In this document: positions 35,197 through 43,129 of the stretch, piece by piece
Numbering within the stretch: the stretch's first letter is position 1
Layout: the number at the start of each line of letters is the position of its first letter
Origin: Clostridium sp.
GTDB lineage: Bacteria > Bacillota > Clostridia > Clostridiales > Clostridiaceae
DNA: 64,000 nucleotides
Assembly (NCBI GenBank): GCA_029851835.1
Contig: JARKVD010000004.1
Location: 27,788 to 91,787 of the forward strand
Reading direction: 5' to 3'
Position numbers and translations under genes: made by a program
Notes under the pieces: model-generated
The model's input: the letters and a program-made list of their open reading frames with translations, nothing else
Told to the model about the DNA's origin: nothing
The model's database searches: none

Positions 35197-35322
35197 ATGA
35201 AAAAGAGATTATTAATGACTGTTGCTTCAGTAGCTACTTTAGTTGCATCTGTATTAGCAACATCTGCATGCTGGGTAAGCTTCTATCAACCAGAAGAGCC
35301 TCAATGCTTAAGAGACGAATAA
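35197..35322 (+). CDS. agrD: AgrD, autoinducing-peptide precursor
   Basis: A 41-residue peptide. GAAGGAGGG (35182-35190) gives a strong ribosome binding site. Residues 1-24 form an amphipathic hydrophobic leader, the core is ATSACWVSFYQ (about residues 21-31), and the tail QPEEPQCLRDE is acidic. The QPEEP...LRDE tail and the TSAC start of the core match clostridial AgrD, in which a five-residue thiolactone begins at this Cys. The predicted signal is the ring C25-W-V-S-F29, cut before Y30, with or without a short N-terminal extension. A second Cys at position 37, in the discarded tail, is unusual. Confidence 0.92.
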   Translation: MKKRLLMTVASVATLVASVLATSACWVSFYQPEEPQCLRDE

Positions 35323-35330
35323 TTTATGAA

Positions 35331-35356
35331 ATGGAACTGGAGAAATCCAGTTCCAT
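35331..35356 (+). other. Stem-loop between agrD and the cyclic-di-GMP gene
   Basis: ATGGAACTGGA-GAAA-TCCAGTTCCAT, a perfect 11-bp stem with a GAAA tetraloop. No T-run follows (TACACTATG), so it is unlikely to stop transcription completely. It may stabilise the agrD end of the message or be a processing site, and would allow read-through into the next gene. Confidence 0.6.
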
Positions 35357-35372
35357 TACACTATGAGGGATT

Positions 35373-37142
35373 ATGATGAGAAGAGTGGAAAAGAATAAAG
35401 AAAAGCAAATCAGTGAAATTGTTTCAGTTGTAAAGTTGTCTTCATTATTATTTGTAGGCATAATAATGTTTAAATATATATTTGGTGATGGTTTGGGAGT
35501 TGTCGATACAGCCCAAACATATTATACAATGCTTACATTTGCGCTACCTATGTTTATACTTATTCTGATTTATTTTATGTGGACATTTTCATCTAATAGT
35601 AAGTTGAAAAATAATCACGGAAATATGATAAAGAATCTTGAGGTTTCTTTATTTATTATAATTTTCACCATAGTAATATATGTGTGTGGAGCGTATGAAA
35701 GTGAGTATAAATTTTTATATTTGTTTATTATAATAACTACCACAATCCAATCTGGAATGAAAAAAGGGGTTATAGTTTCATTTATATCTTCAGCAATTAT
35801 ATTAGCTATGGATCTTTTAATGGTTCCTAATGTAAAGGTAAATTTATATTTTCAAACTGATTTGATTTTAGCAGGTATTTTTGTTTTAACAGCATGGCCG
35901 TTAGGTTTTTACGTAAAAATTGAAAGTGAACATATTAAGCAACTAGAAAATCAAGTGAATATAGATGGACTTACAGGTGTGTATAATCATAGGTATTTCC
36001 ATGATGAATTAAGAAAGAAAATTATGCAAGGAAAAGTGGATAACAAACCTGTGTCCATGATTTTTATTGATATAGATTATTTTAAACATTATAATGACCT
36101 TTATGGGCATCAAAAAGGTGACACTATTTTAAGAGAGATGGCTACAGTTATTAGAGATAATGTTAGAACTGGAGATATCGTGGCTAGATATGGAGGAGAA
36201 GAGTTTGCAATAATTCTTCCAGACACTAGCGATAATGTTGCAATGGATGTTGCTGAAAAGCTTAGAGTAAAGATTGAAACCACTTATTTTGAAGGTGAAG
36301 AGAATCAGCCTAATGGAAAAATTACAGCATCTTTTGGAATTTCAGTGTTCCCAGAAAAGGCTAAGGATGATATGGAACTAATTAAAAGTGCAGATGATGC
36401 ATTATATAGGGCAAAATTCTTTAATAAAAATAGAGTTGAAGCGTATACTTCAATTTTAGATGATATAAAACAAAATATAAGCGATGAAAAAGATATTGAG
36501 CTTGTTGCATCTATAAAAACTTTAATTAGTGTTATTAATGCAAAAGATAGATATACTTATGGACATGTTGAAAGAGTTGTTATATATAGTAGACTTTTAG
36601 CGGATGAGTTAGGGCTTTCAGAAAAAGAAAAAGCAACGTTAATTTATGGAGCTTATATGCATGATATTGGAAAGATTAATATTGCAAGAGACATATTAGT
36701 GAAGAAGATGAAGTTAACTAATGATGAGTGGGAAGAATTAAAGCAACATCCTAATAATGGCGTTGAAATTATTAAACCGGTTGAATCCTTAAAAGATGTA
36801 ATTCCACTTATTCAATTTCATCATGAAAGATTTGATGGTAAAGGATATCCACATAATCTTAAGGGAGAAGAAATACCTTATTTAGCAAGAGTTTTAACTG
36901 TAGTCGATAGTTTTGATGCAATGACATCTAACAGACCTTACAATAAGCGTAAGAGTTATGAAGAAGGGGTAGAGGAACTGCGTAAGTGTAGTGGAACTCA
37001 ATTTGATCCAGATATTGCAGAAGCCTTTATTAAAGTTATAACAAGTAAAACTGGAGAGATATGTATTGGTAAGATAGAGGCTGGAAGTGAAGCAGCTGTA
37101 GAATGCGCATCATCAGGAAGTTTTAATGAGTATAACCTATAA
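35373..37142 (+). CDS. Six-TM GGDEF plus HD-GYP cyclic-di-GMP enzyme
   Basis: A 589-residue protein. Residues 15-195 hold six membrane helices. A GGDEF domain follows (DGLTGVYNHRYF, then RYGGEEFAIILP with GGEEF at about 274-278 and an RTGD inhibitory I-site five residues before it). The HD-GYP phosphodiesterase domain has HDIGKINI (about 430) and HHERFDGKGYP (GYP about 491-493). All catalytic residues are intact, so it can in principle make and break cyclic-di-GMP. The start is ATG 35373 or 35376 after GAGGGA. It lies 50 bp after agrD with no true terminator between, which suggests co-transcription with the peptide-signal genes. Confidence 0.9.
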   Translation: MMRRVEKNKEKQISEIVSVVKLSSLLFVGIIMFKYIFGDGLGVVDTAQTYYTMLTFALPMFILILIYFMWTFSSNSKLKNNHGNMIKNLEVSLFIIIFTIVIYVCGAYESEYKFLYLFIIITTTIQSGMKKGVIVSFISSAIILAMDLLMVPNVKVNLYFQTDLILAGIFVLTAWPLGFYVKIESEHIKQLENQVNIDGLTGVYNHRYFHDELRKKIMQGKVDNKPVSMIFIDIDYFKHYNDLYGHQKGDTILREMATVIRDNVRTGDIVARYGGEEFAIILPDTSDNVAMDVAEKLRVKIETTYFEGEENQPNGKITASFGISVFPEKAKDDMELIKSADDALYRAKFFNKNRVEAYTSILDDIKQNISDEKDIELVASIKTLISVINAKDRYTYGHVERVVIYSRLLADELGLSEKEKATLIYGAYMHDIGKINIARDILVKKMKLTNDEWEELKQHPNNGVEIIKPVESLKDVIPLIQFHHERFDGKGYPHNLKGEEIPYLARVLTVVDSFDAMTSNRPYNKRKSYEEGVEELRKCSGTQFDPDIAEAFIKVITSKTGEICIGKIEAGSEAAVECASSGSFNEYNL

Positions 37143-37153
37143 TTATAATGTGA

Positions 37154-37188
37154 AAAGAACTTCTATTTTGAAAGAAGTTCTTTTTCTT
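37154..37188 (+). terminator. Terminator after the cyclic-di-GMP gene
   Basis: AAAGAACTTCT / AGAAGTTCTTT perfect 11-bp stem, 8-nt loop, tail TTCTTG. It ends the agr-like cluster. Confidence 0.88.
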
Positions 37189-37471
37189 GAGCGCTTAGCA
37201 TGACGTAATATTAAGTGTAAAGTACCTAAGACTATCTGGTATAGATTAGGATAAGGATATCCCAGTGTAACGAAGGGGACACATGGTGATTTAGGAGATT
37301 GAAAAATAAAATAATTATTGTTCTTCTATTTTATTTGAATTAATATTTTATAGATAAATTTAAATTATAAAGCTAAAAAATATATGATTATGTGTACATT
37401 AAAATGTCAATCCTATAGTAGAGATTATTCTTAAGGGTTTATAACAAAAAAACTAAGGAAGGATAAAAACT
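37189..37471 (+). other. Intergenic region with a possible structured RNA
   Basis: No gene is seen. The stretch 37200-37295 is richer in G and C than its surroundings and can fold: CCTAA...CTAT/ATAG...TTAGG (37225-37250), and CCAGTGT with ACA...TGG (37262-37286). Downstream, AAATAAAATA / TATTTTATTT is a weak hairpin near 37305. It does not match the cyclic-di-GMP, SAM, PreQ1 or other common riboswitch cores I can recall. Confidence 0.25.
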
Positions 37472-37672
37472 ATGGATAAAAGTATGAATAATTATGAAGA
37501 GGTTTTGGCAGTCAGTAATGTAGTAAATATTACGGAATCTATAGTAAATGAAATCATGAAGCTTTTAACAAAAGAAGAAATAAAGGGATACTTAACCCCT
37601 CAAGAGAAGAAAAAATATTTTCATTACCTGAATATGTTAAGCGAAGCATATAAAGAGAAGAAAAAGAGTTAA
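37472..37672 (+). CDS. Small hypothetical helical protein
   Basis: A 66-residue, charged, helical protein (VVNITESIVNEIMKLLTKEE, ending in a Lys-rich tail). No known domain is recognised. AAGGAAGG precedes the ATG by 8 nt and a terminator follows 70 bp after the stop, so it is a complete small transcription unit. No signal peptide or membrane segment. Confidence 0.65.
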   Translation: MDKSMNNYEEVLAVSNVVNITESIVNEIMKLLTKEEIKGYLTPQEKKKYFHYLNMLSEAYKEKKKS

Positions 37673-37742
37673 AAGTTAATAATGAAAAACTATTAAAGGT
37701 TTTACTCATGGATTAAATTTAAGAAGTTTTTAGTATAAAGTT

Positions 37743-37786
37743 AAAATATAACCATTGAACTAAGATATGGTTATATTTTCTTTTTG
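37743..37786 (+). terminator. Terminator of the small hypothetical gene
   Basis: AAAATATAACCAT / ATGGTTATATTTT perfect 13-bp stem, 11-nt loop, tail CTTTTTG. Confidence 0.88.
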
Positions 37787-38023
37787 AAATAGTACTTAAT
37801 AATTATACGCGTTAATTTTTCATGTTAGTGAAATAGTAAAGGTGGAAACTAATCTTTTTAATATTAAATCAGTATAACATTAAGGGGATTAGCGCTATTA
37901 TAATGAAGAAGAGTACTCTGAGGGGATTTTACTAGCATAAGCAGTTGAATAAAAAAGGTATATAGGATAGAATACTTAAAGTGATAATATTACTTTCACA
38001 GGTGAAATCATGGAGGCGATTAA
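37787..38023 (+). promoter_or_regulatory. Leader of the cardiolipin synthase gene
   Basis: No reading frame. TAATC near 37850 can pair with GATTA near 37887, but no known element is recognised. A good GGAGGCGAT ribosome binding site (38012-38020) precedes the GTG start of cls. Confidence 0.3.
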
Positions 38024-39553
38024 GTGAAATTATTAAAGTTTTTGTTGAGTAGAATGGTGATTGTAGGAATCATTCTTGCTATACAAGTAGCTTGGTTTAT
38101 TGGAGTTTTAGCCAGATTTAGTAGTTATTCAATGCAGATTTCTCTTGCATGTGCTATGCTAAGTTGGATAGCCATAATTTGGATTATAAATAAACCTGAA
38201 AATCCAGCATATAAAATTGCGTGGATAATACCAATATTAGCGTTTCCTATTCTTGGAGGCTTATTATATCTAGCTTTTGGTACTAAAAAGCCATCTAAGA
38301 CAATGCGAGAAAAGCTAGCTAAGGTAATCAATGAGACTAGACATTTCTTAAAGCAAGATAAAGAAGTGCTGGAGGAAGTAAGAAATCTAGATGAACACGT
38401 TGCTGGACAAGCATATTATATAGCGAATTCAGCAGGTTTTCCAATTCATAAGAATACAGAGGTTCAATATCATAAAATTGGAGAGGAAAGCTATGAGATT
38501 TTACTTGAAGAGTTAAAAAAAGCAAGGCACTTTATATTTATGGAGTATTTTATTATTGAAGAAGGTCATATGTGGAACAGTATTCTTCAGATTTTAGAAG
38601 AAAAAGCAAAGGCAGGAGTAGACGTTAGACTTATGTATGATGATGTAGGATGCTTAACTCTACTACCTTACGGATATCATAAGCAGATGGAAGAAAGAGG
38701 AATAAAGTGTATAGCTTTTAATCCATTTGTACCAATATTCTCTGTAGCTATGAACAATAGAGATCATAGAAAAATAACGGTAATCGATGGACATACGGCC
38801 TTTAGTGGAGGAATAAATTTAGCTGATGAATATATTAATAAAAAGGTTAGATTTGGACATTGGAAGGATACAGGAATTATGGTTAAGGGGGAAGCGGTTT
38901 GGAATTTCACCCTAATGTTTTTACAAATGTGGAATGCTTATAGAAAGACTGATGATGATTACGAAGTATTTAGACCATATGTAAATAAAAAAGAGATATT
39001 TAATTCAGATGGATTTGTACAGCCTTATGGTGATTCTCCACTGGATGGAGAGATTGTTGGTGAAAGTGTTTATATGAATATACTTAATAGTGCAAAGCGA
39101 TATGTTTATATATTTACACCATACTTAATTATTGATAATGAAATGACAACAGCATTATGCTTGGCAGCTAAAAGAGGGGTAGATGTTAGAATTGTAACTC
39201 CTGGAATTCCAGATAAAAAGACAGTGTTTAGATTAACACAATCTTATTACAGCCAGTTAATAAAGGCTGGAGTGAAAATTTATGAATATACTCCTGGGTT
39301 TATTCATGCTAAGAGCTTCGTGTGTGATGACGAAATTGCTACGGTAGGTACAATCAATATGGACTACAGAAGTTTATACCTTCACTTTGAGTGTGGAGTA
39401 TTTATGTATAAAACTTCTGCTATAAATGATATTAAAGTAGATGCTTTAGAAACTATAGCTAAGAGTAAAGAAATCACAATTGAAGATTGTAATCGAGGAT
39501 TACTTATTGGGTTAGGGCAAGCAATTTTAAGAGGATTTGCTCCATTAATGTAA
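38024..39553 (+). CDS. cls: Cardiolipin synthase (phospholipase D family)
   Basis: A 509-residue membrane enzyme with two N-terminal helices followed by the PLDc_N motif region and two HKD motifs: RDHRKITVIDG (about 246-256) and IHAKSFVCDD (about 426-435). Both are complete. It condenses two phosphatidylglycerol molecules to cardiolipin. The start is GTG with GGAGG upstream. It is monocistronic, with a terminator about 100 bp downstream. Confidence 0.94.
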   Translation: MKLLKFLLSRMVIVGIILAIQVAWFIGVLARFSSYSMQISLACAMLSWIAIIWIINKPENPAYKIAWIIPILAFPILGGLLYLAFGTKKPSKTMREKLAKVINETRHFLKQDKEVLEEVRNLDEHVAGQAYYIANSAGFPIHKNTEVQYHKIGEESYEILLEELKKARHFIFMEYFIIEEGHMWNSILQILEEKAKAGVDVRLMYDDVGCLTLLPYGYHKQMEERGIKCIAFNPFVPIFSVAMNNRDHRKITVIDGHTAFSGGINLADEYINKKVRFGHWKDTGIMVKGEAVWNFTLMFLQMWNAYRKTDDDYEVFRPYVNKKEIFNSDGFVQPYGDSPLDGEIVGESVYMNILNSAKRYVYIFTPYLIIDNEMTTALCLAAKRGVDVRIVTPGIPDKKTVFRLTQSYYSQLIKAGVKIYEYTPGFIHAKSFVCDDEIATVGTINMDYRSLYLHFECGVFMYKTSAINDIKVDALETIAKSKEITIEDCNRGLLIGLGQAILRGFAPLM

Positions 39554-39649
39554 CTTAAATAAAAGCTTTACTATTTATATTAAAAACACTAATTTTACAA
39601 TTAATTTATCCAATAAGAAAAGAATATAAAAAGAGCAAGTAAAGAGGAA

Positions 39650-39687
39650 AGCTGTCCATGTAAATTATACAATGGACAGCTATTTTT
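39650..39687 (+). terminator. Terminator after cls
   Basis: AGCTGTCCAT / ATGGACAGCT perfect 10-bp stem, 12-nt loop, tail ATTTTTAT. Confidence 0.85.
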
Positions 39688-39795
39688 ATGTAATTGATTA
39701 ATTTATAAAAGAAAACATGTATTAATTTAGATTATATAGTGGAATTGTGTGCACCTTAAGTAGATTATGTCAAATAAAAAGGAAAATTTCTTCCT

Positions 39796-39822
39796 TTGTA
39801 AAAGGAAAAAATAGGATATAAT
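39796..39822 (+). promoter_or_regulatory. Candidate promoter of the zinc-ribbon membrane protein
   Basis: TTGTAA (39796-39801) or TTTGTA one base earlier, a 15-16 bp spacer, and a perfect TATAAT (39817-39822), 54 bp before the gene. Confidence 0.5.
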
Positions 39823-39875
39823 AAAAATATGAATACTGGTAAATATTCCTAAGCAAATTCGATATATTAAAGAGG

Positions 39876-40583
39876 GTGATGACAATACAGACTATAAGAT
39901 GTATGAAGTGTGGGAAAAAAATGAAGGATAATGAAAGTTGTTGCTCGTATTGTAAGTATCAAAACAATCTAGAAAATGGGTATCTAGATGACAATACAAT
40001 AATAAGCAAACCAGGTGAAAAAAGAGTATTAGATTATAAAGGTATTACGAAAAAAATAGTTATTACTGTAATTACTACTACAATGATTGGGTTATCATCG
40101 GCTAGTGCAGTATTTATTTTATCAGCGGATAAAGAGTTTAAAATATCTATGGGACTCATGTCATCTTCAGGAATTACCTTAAAAAAAGATGTAAAGGAAC
40201 TTCTGCGAGGTGCTAAATTTGGAATGTCTAGGGAAGATATTGTGAGGTTAGAAAGTAACTATGATGATTCTATAAAAGAGTTAAATGAGGAAGAATATAT
40301 TACCTATATTGCATGTAAATATGGTGGTTTTGAAGGAAGAACTACATATAGGTTTACTGAAAATAAATTAAATGAAATTTCTGTTGTTTTTTATCCACAA
40401 GAAGATTCCACGGCAGCCTATGAAAGTCTGGTTTCTACATTTACCAAGGAGTATGGAGAACCTCTGAAGTCGGAGGAGGAAGCTGATTCAACAATAGAAA
40501 CTCAATGGAATAATAAAAAAATCACAATAAAACTAAAAAGTGGAGATCATATTAATCTTATAGTTATTCCAGAAAATCAATAA
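39876..40583 (+). CDS. Zinc-ribbon, single-TM protein of unknown function
   Basis: A protein of 234-235 residues. The N-terminus is a short zinc ribbon (CMKCGKKMKDNESCCSYC). A membrane helix follows at about 55-75 (IVITVITTTMIGLSSASAVFIL), and the remaining 150 residues are predicted outside the membrane, with segments GAKFGMSREDIVRLES and YGGFEGRTTYRFTENKLNEI that recall lipoprotein-type outer domains. The start is GTG 39876 or the directly following ATG 39879; AGAGGG is unusually close to both. Function unknown. Confidence 0.7.
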   Translation: MMTIQTIRCMKCGKKMKDNESCCSYCKYQNNLENGYLDDNTIISKPGEKRVLDYKGITKKIVITVITTTMIGLSSASAVFILSADKEFKISMGLMSSSGITLKKDVKELLRGAKFGMSREDIVRLESNYDDSIKELNEEEYITYIACKYGGFEGRTTYRFTENKLNEISVVFYPQEDSTAAYESLVSTFTKEYGEPLKSEEEADSTIETQWNNKKITIKLKSGDHINLIVIPENQ

Positions 40584-40592
40584 GTATATGAA

Positions 40593-40633
40593 AAATGGCT
40601 TACCCTATGAATTTACTTAGTAGTAAGCCATTT
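40593..40633 (+). terminator. Hairpin after the zinc-ribbon membrane protein gene
   Basis: AAATGGCTTAC / GTAAGCCATTT perfect 11-bp stem with a 19-nt loop. The tail is AATATGC, so T-run support is weak. The repeat copy 4 begins 9 bp later. Confidence 0.55.
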
Positions 40634-40641
40634 AATATGCA

Positions 40642-40760
40642 ACTCCTTTTCATATCCATTCAAAGGAGTGCTCGAAGAGTAAGTTCGAGTGACTAATTTA
40701 AAGATTTAGGCTCTCACTTAAGTTTGTGTATGCCAAATCATAGATTTGGACACTCACTTA
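40642..40760 (+). repeat. Dispersed hairpin repeat, copy 4 (head hairpin plus two units)
   Basis: ACTCCTT (40642-40648) / AAGGAGT (40663-40669), then unit 1 TAAGTTCG...ATTTAAAGATTTAGG...TCACTTA (40680-40720) and unit 2 TTAAGTTTG...CCAAATCATAGATTTGG...TCACTTA (40718-40760). It ends 31 bp before the stop of the small minus-strand zinc-ribbon gene. Confidence 0.8.
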
Positions 40761-40791
40761 TAGATATTTTAAGAAAGTAACAATTTATTTT

Positions 40792-40956
40792 TTAAGCATT
40801 AATTTTAGAATAACAAAGTTTACATATATTTATAACTTTGCCATCATCATTTTTTTTAGTCCACACTAATTTTACACGAGGTCTGCCGCAAATAGGACAA
40901 GGTCCTCTCCAGCCTGCAATTTTTTTGATTATTTTACCTCTTCGTTGTTTACCCAT
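40792..40956 (-). CDS. Small zinc-ribbon protein
   Basis: A 54-residue basic protein on the minus strand. Two Cys pairs, CPIC (about residues 20-23) and CKLC (about 45-48), are separated by a 21-residue spacer, which is the layout of a zinc ribbon. The N-terminus is highly basic (MGKQRRGKIIKKIAGWRGP), suggesting RNA or DNA binding. GGAAAGGAGAGA lies 6 nt before the ATG, a strong site, which with the Cys spacing makes it a real gene. I do not recognise a named family. Confidence 0.75.
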   Translation of the reverse strand: MGKQRRGKIIKKIAGWRGPCPICGRPRVKLVWTKKNDDGKVINICKLCYSKINA

Positions 40957-41048
40957 TTTTTATCTCTCCTTTCCATAAATTATATTAGTGAGGATAAAAG
41001 TTATGACTAAAAATTTTATAATGTAGAATAATAATTATATGAATTCCC

Positions 41049-41077
41049 TTGACACTTTGTTTCTTTAAAAGTATAAT
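41049..41077 (+). promoter_or_regulatory. Consensus sigma-A promoter of asnA
   Basis: TTGACA (41049-41054), exactly 17 bp, TATAAT (41072-41077): a full consensus match, 42 bp before the asnA start. The short leader leaves no room for a T-box. Confidence 0.9.
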
Positions 41078-41119
41078 TGTTAGAAATTTATATATCTTAA
41101 GTGGATGGAGGACAATAAA

Positions 41120-42133
41120 ATGCAAATGAGCGACGTAATTATCCCTGAAGGATATAGAAGTCAGGGCACATTAATAGAAACAGAAATACATATAAAAAAA
41201 ATAAAGGATTTTTTTGAGAAAGAACTATTTAAAGCATTAAATTTAACAAGGGTATCAGCCCCTTTATTTGTAGATTCAAGTAGTGGATTAAATGATAATA
41301 TGACTGGTTATGAAAGGCCTATAGTTTTTAGAGCATCAGCGGCAGGCAAAGATGTTGAGATAATTCAATCCTTAGCCAAATGGAGAATTATGAGTCTTCA
41401 TAGATATGGATTTTGTGAAGGACAAGGATTATATACTGATATGCATATAATAAAAAAAGATGATACAATGGATAATCTTCATTCTATATATGTTGATCAA
41501 TGGGGATGGGAAAAGGTTATCAGCCAAGATGAAAGAAATGAAGCATATCTTAAGTCAATAGTTAGATCTATTTATGGTGTGTTTAGAATTACAGAGTCAT
41601 TTGTAAATAACGAGGTTACAACTACAGGACACAAGCTTCCTCAAGATATTTTCTTTATTACAGCACAGGAACTTGAGGATAAATATCCAGATTTAAATCC
41701 AAGGGAAAGAGAACAGGAAATTTGTAGAGAGCATGGAGCAGTATTTATAATGAAAATTGGAGATGCTCTTAAATCAGGAGAGAAGCATGATGGGAGAAGT
41801 CCAGATTATGATGATTGGAATTTAAATGGAGATATTCATTTTTGGTATCCAATCTTAAATACATCTATGGAAATCTCTTCTATGGGGATTAGAGTTAATG
41901 AAGAAGCCTTAGAAAGACAACTAAAATTATCTGGCGCAGAAGATAGAAGAGAGTTATATTTTCACAAAGCACTTTTAAAAGGAAAGCTTCCTTATACAGT
42001 AGGTGGAGGAATTGGACAATCGAGAGTGTGTATGTATTTCTTGAATAAAGCTCATATAGGTGAAGTTCAAGCTTCAGTATGGGATGAAAAGATTGTTACG
42101 GCATGTAGAGAAAATGGTATAAACCTATTATAA
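41120..42133 (+). CDS. asnA: Aspartate--ammonia ligase
   Basis: A 337-residue ammonia-dependent asparagine synthetase, close in length to E. coli AsnA (330). Class II aminoacyl-tRNA synthetase-like motifs are visible: TRVSAPLFVDSSSGLNDNMTG near the N-terminus, AKWRIMSLHRYGF, and VGGGIGQSRVCMYFLNKAHIGEVQ near the C-terminus. It makes asparagine from aspartate, ammonia and ATP. ATG 41120 has GGAGG 8 nt upstream; an ATG at 41105 overlaps that site. It has a near-perfect promoter and its own terminator. Confidence 0.95.
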   Translation: MQMSDVIIPEGYRSQGTLIETEIHIKKIKDFFEKELFKALNLTRVSAPLFVDSSSGLNDNMTGYERPIVFRASAAGKDVEIIQSLAKWRIMSLHRYGFCEGQGLYTDMHIIKKDDTMDNLHSIYVDQWGWEKVISQDERNEAYLKSIVRSIYGVFRITESFVNNEVTTTGHKLPQDIFFITAQELEDKYPDLNPREREQEICREHGAVFIMKIGDALKSGEKHDGRSPDYDDWNLNGDIHFWYPILNTSMEISSMGIRVNEEALERQLKLSGAEDRRELYFHKALLKGKLPYTVGGGIGQSRVCMYFLNKAHIGEVQASVWDEKIVTACRENGINLL

Positions 42134-42144
42134 TATTTAGGTGA

Positions 42145-42187
42145 AAAACCTATAGTGAAACAAAAAAAGTTTTACTGTAGGTTTTAT
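42145..42187 (+). terminator. Terminator of asnA
   Basis: AAAACCTATAGTGAAAC / GTTTTACTGTAGGTTTT (17 positions, two G-U pairs), A7 loop. The T-run is partly within the stem. Confidence 0.75.
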
Positions 42188-42311
42188 ACTTTGAAGAATT
42201 AAATGAGAATGACTTACTCCTGATTTATAAGTTTTTTAATGAAGATAAGCCATGGTTGTCTTGTTTGTTTAGAAAGCAAGGGATTAGTCGAAAGATATAT
42301 TATTTAAGATA
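42181..42311 (+). pseudogene. Possible remnant reading frame
   Basis: An open stretch of about 43 codons without a start codon, rich in aromatic and charged residues (includes LLLIYKFFNEDKPWLSC and FRKQGISRK). It ends at a TAG near 42309. It could be the relic of a lost gene, or a chance opening; no homology is recognised. Confidence 0.2.
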
Positions 42312-42377
42312 GGATATTATTTAGTATTTCAACAATTGATATTTTAGTTCTAAGTAATAAATCATAATTTTTAAAGG

Positions 42378-42455
42378 CAAAGATTCAGATTATGTCTATC
42401 CATCTTTACTAGTGGAAGGCAAAGGCGAATAATAAATGAATCTTTGTTTTTTTAT
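42378..42455 (+). ncRNA. Terminator-like stem enclosing a 49-nt insert
   Basis: CAAAGATTCA (42378-42387) pairs perfectly with TGAATCTTTG (42437-42446), followed by TTTTTTTATTT. The enclosed segment contains CCATCTTTACTAGTGG and a repeat of AAGGCAAAG found also just before the stem. No gene precedes it in the gap after asnA, so it may end a small RNA or be a leader element of the next gene. Confidence 0.4.
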
Positions 42456-42543
42456 TTCTCTGAAATTTAAAGGACAACGAGTATAAATGTTGAATTACTA
42501 GAAAATGGTAAGGGGAATTATGATTATGTTAAGGAGGATAATT

Positions 42544-43107
42544 ATGGCGAAAAAGAAAAGGAAGCATGAGTTAACAATAAAAAGGAAAGTAGATGTTCAA
42601 AAGGATATTTTAAATATAGAACATGAAATAGAATTAAAAGATGTTTTAAGGGGGAGAAATATAAATAGAAAGGTTATACCTAGTGCCTGTAGTTTAAAGG
42701 ATGTACTTACACATCTTAAGGAAAGAAATTGGAATATTTCTAGACTGAAAAGATATGAGAAGAGCTGTTGTGATGCATATAAAATAGATGCGGTTTTAGT
42801 TATGCTTAAAGAATTTGAAGAGAAATATTGGCCCGAGATTCTACAAATAAATGTGTTATCTACTTATGGTGATGACATTGGGGCAAACTGTGCATCTATA
42901 TATTTAGTAGGATATGTTGCTGAAAATATGGGAGTTGGTGAGCATATGATGCAGGAATATTGTAAACTTGCTGGTATAACGGAGAAGGAGATTTGTGCTA
43001 AGGCCATTTATAACACTGGAAAAAATGATGGTGAATATTTAGGAGTTTTAAATGCAGATGGCACAGTGGCTGATTGGGACTTTTTTGAAAAGTGGGTAAT
43101 GGGATAA
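42544..43107 (+). CDS. Hypothetical cytoplasmic protein
   Basis: A 187-residue protein that I do not recognise. The N-terminal 20 residues are basic (MAKKKRKHELTIKRK). The middle has SLKDVLTHLKERNWNISRLKRYEKSC and the rest is mixed alpha/beta with several Cys and aromatic residues, ending in NADGTVADWDFFEKWV. No membrane segment. ATG 42544 has AAGGAGG 8 nt upstream; in-frame ATGs further up (42505 and later) precede that site. A terminator follows 20 bp after the stop. Confidence 0.65.
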   Translation: MAKKKRKHELTIKRKVDVQKDILNIEHEIELKDVLRGRNINRKVIPSACSLKDVLTHLKERNWNISRLKRYEKSCCDAYKIDAVLVMLKEFEEKYWPEILQINVLSTYGDDIGANCASIYLVGYVAENMGVGEHMMQEYCKLAGITEKEICAKAIYNTGKNDGEYLGVLNADGTVADWDFFEKWVMG

Positions 43108-43129
43108 AAAATATATAGTATCTATAATT

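Noticed and set aside
35323..35372. Cyclic-di-GMP riboswitch in front of the GGDEF/HD-GYP gene
   Set aside because: The 50-bp gap holds only a simple hairpin; no GEMM-type core is present and it is too short.
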